From: Plebeiibacterium sediminum | GTDB taxonomy: Bacteria; Bacteroidota; Bacteroidia; Bacteroidales; Marinilabiliaceae | Direction of reading: 5' to 3' | Assembly (NCBI RefSeq): GCF_026013605.1 | Contig: NZ_JAPDPJ010000009.1 | Location: forward strand, 51,854-115,853 | Length of the DNA: 64,000 nt | Part shown: in pieces, positions 28,701-38,100 of the stretch | How positions within the stretch are numbered: the first letter of the stretch is position 1 | Layout of the letters: every line of letters starts with the position of its first letter | Position numbers and translations under genes: made by a program | Notes under the pieces: generated by a model | The model's database searches: none | The model's input: the letters and a program-made list of their open reading frames with translations, nothing else | Told to the model about the DNA's origin: nothing

Positions 28701-30032
28701 GTGCTTAAAACATTTTCGCTTGGAGGAATCCATCCTCCTGAAAACAAATTTTCGGCAGGTAAAAAAATTGAAGCATTGCCGATTCCTACGCAAGTAGCTA
28801 TTCCTATTGCTCAACATATTGGTGCTCCTGCAAAACCTATTGTAAAAAAAGGGGATCAGGTTAAAGTTGGTACATTAATAGCAGAATCTGCTGGTTTTGT
28901 TTCAGCAAACATACACTCATCTGTTTCTGGAACAGTTGCAAAGATTGACGATATCGTTGATGCAAGCGGATATAAAAAACCTGCTATTATCATTGATGTA
29001 GAAGGAGACGAATGGGAAGAAACCATTAATAAATCAGCTGATTTAATTAAAGAAATATCTGCTGCTCCAGAAGAGATTATTAAAAAAATTGCAGCAGCTG
29101 GAATTGTTGGATTGGGTGGTGCTACTTTCCCATCGCATGTAAAATTATCTGTTCCTCCGGGAAAAACATGTGATGTATTAATTTTGAATGCTGTTGAGTG
29201 TGAACCTTATCTTACTGCCGATCATCAGTTAATGATGGAAAAAGGTGAAGAGATTATGGTTGGAACTCAAATTTTAATGAAGGCTTTAAATGTTGACAAA
29301 GCAATCATTGGAATTGAAAACAATAAAAAAGATGCCATTGCTCATTTAACAAAACTTGCAACTTCTTATCCCGGAATTACTATTGAACCACTTAAAGTTC
29401 AGTATCCACAAGGAGGTGAAAAGCAGTTAATTGATGCTTGTATCAAACGTCAGATTCCTTCAGGAAAACTTCCTATAGAAGTGGGAGCTGTTGTACAAAA
29501 CGTTGGTACTACAGTAGCTGTATATGAAGCGGTACAGAAAAACAAACCTCTATTTGAAAGAGTAGTTACTGTTACTGGTAAATCAGTTTCTAAACCATCG
29601 AACTTCTTAACCAGAATAGGAACTTCAATCAATACTTTAATTGAGGCTGCTGGTGGATTACCTGAGGATACTGGTAAAATTGTTGGCGGTGGCCCTATGA
29701 TGGGTAAAGCTTTAACAACAACTGAAATTCCGGTTACTAAAGGTAGCTCTGGTGTATTGATCATTAAAAATGAAGAGGCTAAACGTAAAAAAATGCAAAA
29801 CTGCATTAAATGTGGCAAATGTATTTCAGCATGTGCAATGGGACTTGAGCCTTACTTATTAATGACTGTTTCTCAGAAAGGTGTATGGGATAGAGCTGAA
29901 CAAGAAAAAATCATGGATTGTATTGAATGTGGTTCATGTAGTTATACTTGTCCATCTCAACGACCATTACTTGATTACATCCGTTTAGGAAAAGGAAAAG
30001 TAGGTCAGATTATGCGTAGCCGTACAAAATAA
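28701..30032 (+). CDS. rnfC: Ion-translocating oxidoreductase subunit RnfC
   Basis: Peripheral NADH/FMN-binding subunit of Rnf, 443 residues, starting at GTG 28701 behind a strong ribosome-binding site. The N-terminal FSLGGIHPPENKFSAG is characteristic. The NAD(H)/FMN domain (about 135-300) has GLGGATFPSHVKL and LILNAVECEPYLTADHQLM. A SLBB-like segment follows. Two [4Fe-4S] motifs lie near the C-terminus (Cys368, 371, 374, 378 and Cys407, 410, 413, 417). The protein lacks the long repetitive C-terminal tail of E. coli RsxC. Confidence 0.97.
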   Translation: MLKTFSLGGIHPPENKFSAGKKIEALPIPTQVAIPIAQHIGAPAKPIVKKGDQVKVGTLIAESAGFVSANIHSSVSGTVAKIDDIVDASGYKKPAIIIDVEGDEWEETINKSADLIKEISAAPEEIIKKIAAAGIVGLGGATFPSHVKLSVPPGKTCDVLILNAVECEPYLTADHQLMMEKGEEIMVGTQILMKALNVDKAIIGIENNKKDAIAHLTKLATSYPGITIEPLKVQYPQGGEKQLIDACIKRQIPSGKLPIEVGAVVQNVGTTVAVYEAVQKNKPLFERVVTVTGKSVSKPSNFLTRIGTSINTLIEAAGGLPEDTGKIVGGGPMMGKALTTTEIPVTKGSSGVLIIKNEEAKRKKMQNCIKCGKCISACAMGLEPYLLMTVSQKGVWDRAEQEKIMDCIECGSCSYTCPSQRPLLDYIRLGKGKVGQIMRSRTK

Positions 30033-30065
30033 TTTAAGTAAAAGAACTTAGACAAATAATAAGAT

Positions 30066-31067
30066 ATGAGCACATTAACTATTTCACCTTCACCGCACGT
30101 TCACAGTGGCGATAGCGTGAAAAAAAATATGTATGGAGTAGTAATTGCCATGATTCCGGCTTTACTTTTCTCTGTATACAACTTTGGAATTGGATCTCTG
30201 TCTGTAGTCATCACATCTGTTTTAGCTTGTGTTATTTTTGAATATGTTATTCAGAAATATTTGTTAAAAGGAGATGTAACCATAACAGATGGATCAGCTG
30301 TTATTACAGGATTACTATTAGCATTTAACTTACCATCATTTATTCCTATCTGGATTGTAATTATTGGTGCTTTAGTTGCCATAGGAATTGGTAAAATGTC
30401 ATTTGGAGGCTTGGGAAATAACCCATTTAACCCGGCTTTAGTGGGTAGGGTATTCTTATTAATTTCATTTCCTGTACAAATGACTGCATGGGTTAAACCA
30501 GGAGCTTTCCCAATGTCGATAGCTGATATTACTTCAGGTGCAACACCTCTTGGAATTATGAAAGAAGGTTTAGCTACCGGAGCTACAACAGAACAGTTAA
30601 TGCAGAAACTACCTAGTTATGCTGATATGTTTTGGGGATTCACTGGTGGTAGTGCCGGTGAAATGGCTGGAGCAGCAATCATCTTAGGTTTAGTTTTTAT
30701 GTTAGTTCGTAAAATTATTACCTGGCATATTCCAGTTGCTGTTTTAGGTAGTGTTTATATTTTCTCAGCAATATTACACCTTGCAGATGCAGCTGTTTAT
30801 GCGCCACCAACATTCCACTTATTATCAGGAGGAGTATTATTGGGTGCTGTGTTTATGGCAACCGATTATTCCAGCTCTCCAATGAGTAACAAAGGAGGTA
30901 TTATTTTCGGAATAGGAATTGGAGTTTTAACTGTCATCATTAGAGTTTTCGGAGCATATCCTGAAGGTATTTCATTTGCAATTTTAATTATGAACGCCTT
31001 TGTTCCTTTAATTGACAGATATGTTAAACCTAAACGTTTTGGTGAAAAACCTGCAGTTGCAAAATAA
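30066..31067 (+). CDS. rnfD: Ion-translocating oxidoreductase subunit RnfD
   Basis: Integral membrane subunit of Rnf, 333 residues with about ten helices, related to NqrB. The covalent FMN attachment motif DITSGATPLG is present with the expected Thr160. GNNPFNPALVGRVFLL is a further family signature. It sits 33 bases after rnfC and 9 before rnfG. Confidence 0.96.
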   Translation: MSTLTISPSPHVHSGDSVKKNMYGVVIAMIPALLFSVYNFGIGSLSVVITSVLACVIFEYVIQKYLLKGDVTITDGSAVITGLLLAFNLPSFIPIWIVIIGALVAIGIGKMSFGGLGNNPFNPALVGRVFLLISFPVQMTAWVKPGAFPMSIADITSGATPLGIMKEGLATGATTEQLMQKLPSYADMFWGFTGGSAGEMAGAAIILGLVFMLVRKIITWHIPVAVLGSVYIFSAILHLADAAVYAPPTFHLLSGGVLLGAVFMATDYSSSPMSNKGGIIFGIGIGVLTVIIRVFGAYPEGISFAILIMNAFVPLIDRYVKPKRFGEKPAVAK

Positions 31068-31076
31068 GTGTAAATC

Positions 31077-31709
31077 ATGGCAAAAACAGAATCAACATTA
31101 GTAAACATGGTACTTGCATTGCTTATTATTACAGCAATTGCAGGAGGAACGCTTGGAATGGTTTACAAAGTAACTAAAGAACCAATTGCTGTAGCTAAAT
31201 TAGCAAAGCAAAAGAAAGCAATAGAACAAGTAGTTCCGGGATTTGATAATAACCCTACGGAAGAAGTGTATGAACTTGAATCAAAAGAGGGATATAAACT
31301 AAAAGTATTTCCATGTAAAAAGGGAGAAGAGCTTTTAGGTGTTGCGATTTCTTCTAAAACAGATAAAGGTTTTGCAGGAGAAATTAAAATTATGGTTGGT
31401 TTAAAACCAGATGGAACCATCATTAACTATTCTGTACTTGAGCATCAGGAAACACCTGGTTTAGGTTCTAAAATGAACGACTGGTTCAGAATGGATAAAG
31501 GAAACCAATCTATACTTGATAAAAATCCTTCGAACACTAAAATGGTGGTTTCTAAAGATGGTGGTGATATCGATGCCATTACTGCTGCTACAATTAGTTC
31601 AAGAGCTTTTTTAGATGCGATTATGGTTGCATACAATACATATACAGAACAAAACGACAGCAGCGATGCAACAAGCGGAGCAACTGTTAAGAAAGGAGGT
31701 CAATCATGA
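31077..31709 (+). CDS. rnfG: Ion-translocating oxidoreductase subunit RnfG
   Basis: Flavoprotein subunit of Rnf, 210 residues, with one N-terminal helix (about 8-30) and an extracytoplasmic FMN-binding domain. EHQETPGLGSKM is the conserved family motif. The expected covalent FMN site reads DAITAATISS with Thr172. Oddly, the C-terminal tail contains a second, textbook-like flavinylation sequence DATSGATVKK (Thr203). Its stop overlaps the rnfE start by 4 bases. Confidence 0.95.
   Translation: MAKTESTLVNMVLALLIITAIAGGTLGMVYKVTKEPIAVAKLAKQKKAIEQVVPGFDNNPTEEVYELESKEGYKLKVFPCKKGEELLGVAISSKTDKGFAGEIKIMVGLKPDGTIINYSVLEHQETPGLGSKMNDWFRMDKGNQSILDKNPSNTKMVVSKDGGDIDAITAATISSRAFLDAIMVAYNTYTEQNDSSDATSGATVKKGGQS
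31692..31700 (+). promoter_or_regulatory. Strong Shine-Dalgarno sequence of rnfE
   Basis: AAAGGAGGT lies 5 bases before ATG 31706, within the end of rnfG. It is the second strong site of this kind in the operon. Confidence 0.8.
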
Positions 31710-32290
31710 ATCAGTGGAAGAATTTTTCTAAAGGTTTTTTTAAAGAAAATGCTGTTTTCACATTATTGTTGGGGATGTGTCCAACTTTAGGTGTAACATC
31801 ATCTGCAATTAATGGACTCGGAATGGGATTAGCAACTACGTTTGTTCTTATTATGAGTAACCTTGTGGTTTCACTGGTTAAGGACTTGATCCCTGATAAA
31901 GTTCGTATTCCTTCATTCATCGTAATTATTGCATCTTTCGTAACTGTTGTTCAATTATTAATGCAAGCATACTTACCTGCTCTTTTTGAGTCATTGGGAC
32001 TATTTATTCCATTGATCGTAGTAAACTGTATTGTACTTGGACGTGCAGAATCATTTGCATCTAAAAATGGTTTTGTTTCATCAATGATTGATGGTGCAGG
32101 TATGGGATTAGGTTTTGCCATGGCATTAACAATCCTTGGTAGCGTAAGAGAGTTTCTTGGTAGTGGTAAAATATTCGGAACAATTATTTATCCTGAACAA
32201 TATGGAATGTTAGTTTTCGTATTGGCTCCGGGAGCTTTTATCGCATTGGGATATTTAATTGCAATTATTAACAAATTAAAAAAAGCCTAA
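31706..32290 (+). CDS. rnfE: Ion-translocating oxidoreductase subunit RnfE
   Basis: Integral membrane subunit of Rnf (NqrD homologue), 194 residues with six predicted helices. LLGMCPTLGVTSSAINGLGM and VVNCIVLGRAESFASKN are diagnostic, the cysteines likely forming part of the membrane-embedded iron-sulfur site shared with RnfA. The start overlaps rnfG by ATGA, indicating translational coupling. Confidence 0.96.
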   Translation: MNQWKNFSKGFFKENAVFTLLLGMCPTLGVTSSAINGLGMGLATTFVLIMSNLVVSLVKDLIPDKVRIPSFIVIIASFVTVVQLLMQAYLPALFESLGLFIPLIVVNCIVLGRAESFASKNGFVSSMIDGAGMGLGFAMALTILGSVREFLGSGKIFGTIIYPEQYGMLVFVLAPGAFIALGYLIAIINKLKKA

Positions 32291-32293
32291 GAA

Positions 32294-32866
32294 ATGGAAT
32301 ACGTATTAATATTTATATCGGCCATATTTGTTAATAACATTGTATTGGCCCAGTTCCTTGGAATTTGCCCATTCCTTGGTGTATCAAAGAAGATTTCCAC
32401 AGGTATTGGTATGACAGGTGCGGTTACTTTTGTAATGGTAATTGCCACTATTGTTACTTACTTGTTACAAAAATATGTACTTGATGCTTTTCATGTAGGA
32501 TACCTGCAAACCATATCTTTTATTTTGGTTATTGCAGCATTAGTACAATTGGTTGAGATCATCCTTAAAAAGGTGAGTCCTCCACTTTATCAGGCACTTG
32601 GTGTATTTTTACCATTAATTACAACAAACTGTGCGATCCTTGGGGTTGCTATTATGACTATTCAAAAAAATCTTAACTTATTACAAGCTGTTGCTTTCTC
32701 AACTGCTACTGCAATTGGTTTTGGTTTGGCATTAATCATTTTTGCCGGTATTCGCGAGCAACTTGAATTGGTTGACCTTCCAAAGGGTATGAAAGGAACT
32801 CCAATAGCATTACTTGTTGCCGGAATCTTAGCGCTTGCGTTTATGGGTTTTGCAGGATTAGTGTAA
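32294..32866 (+). CDS. rnfA: Ion-translocating oxidoreductase subunit RnfA
   Basis: Last gene of the Rnf operon: 190 residues, six helices, NqrE homologue and structural mirror of Rnf[18 protein letters not shown] and [14 protein letters not shown] carry the conserved cysteines. The gene begins 3 bases after rnfE. A strong terminator follows. Confidence 0.96.
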   Translation: MEYVLIFISAIFVNNIVLAQFLGICPFLGVSKKISTGIGMTGAVTFVMVIATIVTYLLQKYVLDAFHVGYLQTISFILVIAALVQLVEIILKKVSPPLYQALGVFLPLITTNCAILGVAIMTIQKNLNLLQAVAFSTATAIGFGLALIIFAGIREQLELVDLPKGMKGTPIALLVAGILALAFMGFAGLV

Positions 32867-32896
32867 CATACGGACTTATTGAATTGAGATATTGCC

Positions 32897-32948
32897 CCTG
32901 TTAAAACAGGATATTTAAAAGCTGCATTAAATTAATGCAGCTTTTTTT
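32897..32948 (+). terminator. Double hairpin terminator of the rnf operon
   Basis: A small hairpin CCTGTT/AACAGG (32897-32910) is followed by AAAAGCTGCATTAA (32917-32930) pairing with TTAATGCAGCTTTT (32932-32945) and a T tract. Confidence 0.88.
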
Positions 32949-33013
32949 GTGATTTTTTAGGTATAAAACGTAACTCACTCCATAATGCCTGTTAATTACC
33001 TCTTATTTTTTAT

Positions 33014-33021
33014 TAGTTTTG
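33014..33021 (+). promoter_or_regulatory. Promoter -7 element of thiL
   Basis: TAGTTTTG, an exact TAnnTTTG match 25 bases before the thiL ATG. No clear -33 element. Confidence 0.45.
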
Positions 33022-33046
33022 CACTTTAATGACTTAACATTGAAAA

Positions 33047-34084
33047 ATGGCAGAAAATAAGAATCAAGACCTTAAGAACTTAGGCGAATTTGGATTGATT
33101 GATCATCTTACAAAAGATATTGAAATTAAAAACGACAGCACTATTACCGGCGTTGGTGATGATGCTGCTGTACTTGATTATAACAACAAACAAACTGTTG
33201 TAACAACTGACTTATTACTTCAAGGTATTCACTTTGATTTAGTATATACCCCACTAAAACATCTTGGTTATAAAGCCGTAGTAGTTAACATCAGCGACAT
33301 TTATGCGATGAACGCCACCCCGAAGCAAATAATTGTTTCAATTGGTATCAGTTCAAGGATGAGTCTGGAGGCTGTTGATCAGCTTTATGATGGTATAAAA
33401 CTGGCTTGCGAAAAATACAATATTGATTTAGTTGGCGGAGATACAACCACATCTTTAACAGGATTAACTATCAGCATCACAGCTATTGGAGAAGCGAATA
33501 AAGATGATATTGTATATCGAAACGGAGCTAAACCTAATGATTTAATCTGTATTACAGGAGATTTAGGTGCTGCTTATATGGGATTACAACTTTTAGAGCG
33601 CGAAAAAAGAGTTCATGATAAGAATAATGCAGTTCAACCAGATTTATCCGGTTATGATTACATTCTTGAACGTCAGTTAAAACCTGAAGCCCGAAAAGAC
33701 ATTATTGAATTCCTGAAAGAAATTGATGTTAAACCTACATCAATGATCGACCTATCTGATGGCTTATCATCTGACATCATGCAGATCTGTAAAAATTCGA
33801 AAACAGGATGTAGAATTTACGAAAATAAAATTCCAATTGATCACGCTACCTCATTAATGGCAGAAGAGTTGAATATGAATCCAACGGTTGCTGCTCTAAA
33901 TGGAGGAGAAGATTTTGAATTACTGTTTACGATTTCTCTTCAGGATTATGAAAAATTCTCAAAAGAAACAGAACTAAAAATCTACACTATTGGCCATATT
34001 ACAGAAGAAAGTAAGGGTAAATATCTTGTAACAAACGGCGATCAGGAAATTGAGTTACAAGCGCAAGGCTGGAACAATGAGTAA
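33047..34084 (+). CDS. thiL: Thiamine-monophosphate kinase
   Basis: Phosphorylates thiamine monophosphate to thiamine pyrophosphate. It has 345 residues in the AIR synthase-like fold. GVGDDAAVLDY binds Mg-ATP. TDLLLQGIHFDL, VNISDIYAMNATPKQI and LVGGDTTTSLTGLTISITAI are the family motifs, as is DLSDGLSSDIMQI in the C-terminal half. It is followed after 6 bases by the frameshifted cassette, then by ruvA. Confidence 0.95.
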   Translation: MAENKNQDLKNLGEFGLIDHLTKDIEIKNDSTITGVGDDAAVLDYNNKQTVVTTDLLLQGIHFDLVYTPLKHLGYKAVVVNISDIYAMNATPKQIIVSIGISSRMSLEAVDQLYDGIKLACEKYNIDLVGGDTTTSLTGLTISITAIGEANKDDIVYRNGAKPNDLICITGDLGAAYMGLQLLEREKRVHDKNNAVQPDLSGYDYILERQLKPEARKDIIEFLKEIDVKPTSMIDLSDGLSSDIMQICKNSKTGCRIYENKIPIDHATSLMAEELNMNPTVAALNGGEDFELLFTISLQDYEKFSKETELKIYTIGHITEESKGKYLVTNGDQEIELQAQGWNNE

Positions 34085-34089
34085 CTATC

Positions 34090-34491
34090 AATGAGCAATG
34101 AACAAACAAAACCTAAATTGCGAGTAAAAATATAGCATATAAAAAAGCTTTTGCATTTTCTGTATTGATTTACAGAATTTGTAAAAAACTAAAAGAAGAC
34201 AATAAAGAATTTGATATATCAAGACAATTACTAAGAAGCGGAACTTCCATAGGTGCTAATCTAGCCGAATCAAATGGAGCTATTTCTAAGGCAGACTTCT
34301 CAAATAAAGTAAGTATTGCCTATAAAGAAGGATTAGAAACAAAATATTGGCTTGAACTAACAAAAGAAGTAGAACTAATAAATGAAGATGATTTTATTAT
34401 AGCATATAACTCAGTAGACGAAATATGTAAAATTTTATTTAGCATCATTAAATCCACTAGAATAAATAATAATAATTGATCATTGGTCATT
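34090..34491. mobile_element. Small cassette bounded by imperfect terminal inverted repeats
   Basis: AATGAGCAATGAACAA (34090-34105) and the reverse complement of TTGATCATTGGTCATT (34476-34491) match at 14 of 16 positions. The left repeat contains the start codon and the right repeat the stop codon of the four-helix-bundle gene. The ORF thus fills a compact 402-bp unit inserted between thiL and ruvA. Mobility is inferred; no transposase is present and I see no target-site duplication with confidence. Confidence 0.55.
34091..34479 (+). pseudogene. Four-helix-bundle (23S rRNA intervening-sequence type) protein, frameshifted
   Basis: The body ISRQLLRSGTSIGANLAES, YKEGLETKYWLEL and the C-terminal helix match the small four-helix-bundle family first seen in rRNA intervening sequences (about 115-130 residues). 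Reading from ATG 34091 gives MSNEQTKPKLRVKI and then a stop at 34133. The homologous frame (KNIAYKKAFAFSVL...) is open from 34117 to the stop at 34477, with no ATG or GTG in its N-terminal part. One extra A in the A5 run at 34126-34130, or a -1 slip on it, would join both into about 130 residues. It could be a true pseudogene, a slippage-expressed gene or a sequencing error. Confidence 0.75.
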
Positions 34492-34505
34492 TTTAATTGA
34501 AAGAA

Positions 34506-35087
34506 ATGTTTGAATATATAAAAGGTCACATCATAGAATCCAGTCCAGCACATTGCATTGTAGAAAACAATGGTTTAGGTTATTTTATCAATATTTCAGT
34601 AAATACCTTTACCAAACTACAAAATCAAAAAGAGATACAGTTATATTTATACGAACAAATCAGAGAAGATGCTCATAACCTGTATGGTTTTTACGAAACC
34701 TCAGAGCGAAACATTTTTGTTCATCTGATATCTGTAAGCGGAATTGGTGCCAATACAGCCAGAATGATGTTATCTTCTATGTCTCCGGGAGAAATTCATG
34801 AAGCCATATCTTCCGGCAACGTGAATCTATTAAAAGGTATCAAAGGAATTGGTGCCAAAACAGCCCAAAGAGTCATTGTTGATTTGGCTGATAAATTAGG
34901 AAAAGAGCCTGTAGACCAAAAAATATTTGCAGAACCAAACAATACAATAAAAGAAGAGTCGTTATCTGCTTTAGTAATGTTAGGATTTGCTAAGAACAAC
35001 GCTCAAAAAGTTGTTGACAAAATTATATCTGCCGAACCAACTATTAAAGTTGAAGAGTTGATTAAAAAAGCGCTGAAAATGTTATAG
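34506..35087 (+). CDS. ruvA: Holliday junction branch migration protein RuvA
   Basis: Binds Holliday junctions and loads the RuvB motor. Starting at ATG 34506 gives 193 residues beginning MFEYIKGHIIE, the usual RuvA start; a TTG at 34497 is unlikely. An OB-fold domain (1-63) is followed by two helix-hairpin-helix motifs (VSGIGANTARMML and IKGIGAKTAQRVIVDL). The C-terminal RuvB-binding domain is SALVMLGFAKNNAQKVVDKI. No ruvB or ruvC lies nearby. Confidence 0.96.
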   Translation: MFEYIKGHIIESSPAHCIVENNGLGYFINISVNTFTKLQNQKEIQLYLYEQIREDAHNLYGFYETSERNIFVHLISVSGIGANTARMMLSSMSPGEIHEAISSGNVNLLKGIKGIGAKTAQRVIVDLADKLGKEPVDQKIFAEPNNTIKEESLSALVMLGFAKNNAQKVVDKIISAEPTIKVEELIKKALKML

Positions 35088-35146
35088 GTATATTTTTATT
35101 ATTGCAAAATCCAACCACCTAATAGTAACCATTAATAAAATCAAAC

Positions 35147-38100
35147 TTGAGAAAAGTTTATAGATATATATTTAATAACCAATTATATTTAATACTGATC
35201 TTGCTTTTAGGGTTCAATTCCGTAAATGCAGGTAATGTACATCCTCCGTTGATACAGGAGCCAGACTCCTTGACTCAGGAAACCAGGTATCCCTCTATTT
35301 CCGGAGAATCAAACAATCCATTTATTAAACCGGAACAAAAAAGTGCCATACAGCTCCAAAATTCCGAGAATTTTAAATACACAACAAGTTACAATCCTCA
35401 AACAGGAGAAGTTTCCTTTTACAGAAAAATTGGAAATGTAAATGTCCGCTTACCATACACAATGACACTTGAAGAATATCTTGATGAAGATGTTCGTAAA
35501 TCTATGTTGGCTTATTGGGAAGGACGTGCACGCACTGTTGATTCAAACGACAAGTTTTCAATATTTAATCCTTCTTTTAGTTTAGGAAGTGAATTAGATA
35601 ATCTTTTAGGAGGAAACTTAATCAATATAAAACCACAAGGCAGAGCTGAATTAAAGATTGGTGTAAACCAAACAACCATAGATAATCCAACTCTTCAGGA
35701 AGATCTTCGAAAAACAACCACCTTTGATTTTGAAGAGAAAATTCAAATGAATATCCAGGGTAGCATTGGTGATAAATTAAAACTTGGCATTAACTACAAC
35801 ACGGAAGCTACCTTTGAGTTTGAAAATGAAATGAAGTTGGAGTATGAAGGTAAAGAAGACGATATTATTCAGTCTATTGAGGCAGGTAACGTTTCTTTAT
35901 CTCTTCCGGGAACTTTGATTACTGGAAGCCAAAGTTTATTTGGTATAAAAACAGATCTTCAGTTTGGTAAATTAAGTGTAAGTGCAATTGCCTCTCAGCA
36001 AAAAGGTGAAACAACAGTTTTGGATGTTCAGGGAGGTGCTCAAAAACAGGAATTTGAAGTTGCCATTAATGAATACGATAAAAACAGACACTTCTTCTTA
36101 TCAAACTTTTTTAGAGATTTATACAACGAAGCGCAGAGTTCATATCCATTAAGATCAAGAATCAGTATTCAAAAAATTGAAGTTTGGGTAACCAATACCG
36201 CCGGTAATTACGATGATGCCAGAGATATTATTGGTTTTATGGATATTGGTGAAAACAACAACAATATCTATAATACAAATCTTTGGTCGCAAACATCAAC
36301 AGACAGAAACCCCGCTAACGGTACAAACAACCTGTACAATGAAATGAATACCACGTATTCTGCTATCAGAGATATCAATCAGGCTACACAAACTTTAAAA
36401 ACTTTAAGCAACAGCGGATTTGTAAGCGGACAGGATTATGAAAAAATAGAAAACGCACGCTTACTATCTCCATCAGAATACTCATTAAATAGTCAACTTG
36501 GTTTTATCTCCTTAAACAGTTCATTAAATAGTGACGAGGTATTAGCCGTTGCATTTGAATATGATTATAATGGTCAAACCTACACGGTTGGTGAATTTAC
36601 AAATTCAGGAAATGAGGCAAGTACATCTTTATACTTAAAGCTGTTAAAAAGTACCAACCTCTCTCCTTCTGTTAAGCCAACCTGGGATTTGATGATGAAA
36701 AACATTTATTCCATTGGTGCCTACCAGGTCAACAGAGAAGATTTTGAGTTTGATATCGCCTATGTGGATGACTCAACGGGTGCTTACATCAATTACCTGC
36801 CGGAAACAGACATCTTTGCAAATCAGGAAGACAGTATTCCACTGATATTGAGAATCATGAATCTGGACAGATTAAATGATATCCTTGATCCTATTCCTGA
36901 TGGTGTTTTTGACTATATAACTAATCAAACCATATTACCTGAAAACGGTAGAATTATATTTCCGGTACTGGAACCCTTTGGTTCTCATTTAGAAGAAGTG
37001 ATTAACAGCAGTACCGCAATATCTTCAAACCGAAAAAGTGAACTGGTAGATAAATATGTATATCAGGCATTATACGACTCTACCCAAACATCAGCAACAC
37101 AAATATCCGAAAAAAACAAATTTTGGCTAAGAGGTACCTACAAATCAAGTACAAGTAGCGAAATTGCTTTAAATGCTCAAAATATTCCACAAGGATCAGT
37201 AATTGTGACAGCTGGAGGAATTAAACTGACAGAAAATATTGACTATACAGTAGACTATTCTTTTGGTACTGTGAAGATTATAAACCAGGGCTTACTTGAA
37301 AGTGGTACACCTATCAAAATTTCACTCGAAAGTCAAAGTTTATTTAATCTTCAAACAAAAACCTTATTAGGTACCCACTTAAATTATCAGTTTAACGAAA
37401 ATTTTAACGTAGGTGCTACTATTGAGTATTTAAGAGAACAACCTCTAACACAAAAGGTTAATATCGGAGATGAGCCAATTGCTAACACCATTTACGGATT
37501 CAACACATCTTATTTCACCGAATCGCAATGGCTAACTAATGTATTAAATAAACTTCCTGGTTTACAAACAACAGAACCATCCAGCATTTCGTTTGAAGGT
37601 GAATTTGCTCAAATTTTACCTGGCCACCCTAATATCATCGGAGCTCAGGGACAAGCATACATTGATGATTTTGAGGGAACTGAAACATCCATTGATATGC
37701 GAAACTGGACTGCATGGAGTTTGGCCAGTCCGCCTCAGGGACAGGAGGAATTAATTCCTAATGCAGGTAAAATTAATGATATTTCATCAGGATATGACCG
37801 TGCAAAAATAGCCTGGTACAGTATTGACCCTTTATTTTTCAGAAATAACCAATACACACCAAATCATATTGCAAATGATTTAGATGAGCAATCAAATCAT
37901 TATGTAAGAATCATTTACGAAAAAGAAATTTGGCCAGAGAAACAATCTGAGTATGGTCAGCCTACAAATATTTCGGTACTTAACTTAGCCTACTATCCAC
38001 AAGAAAGAGGGCCTTATAACTATGATACCGATATCAATCAGGATGGAGAATTAAATACTCCTGAAAAAAGATGGGGTGGTATTCAACGCTCTATTGAAAC

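Noticed and set aside
34165..34479. Four-helix-bundle gene as an intact 104-residue CDS from TTG 34165
   Set aside because: Family-like sequence continues upstream of the TTG in the same frame, so this would be an N-terminally truncated call; the frameshift explanation fits better.
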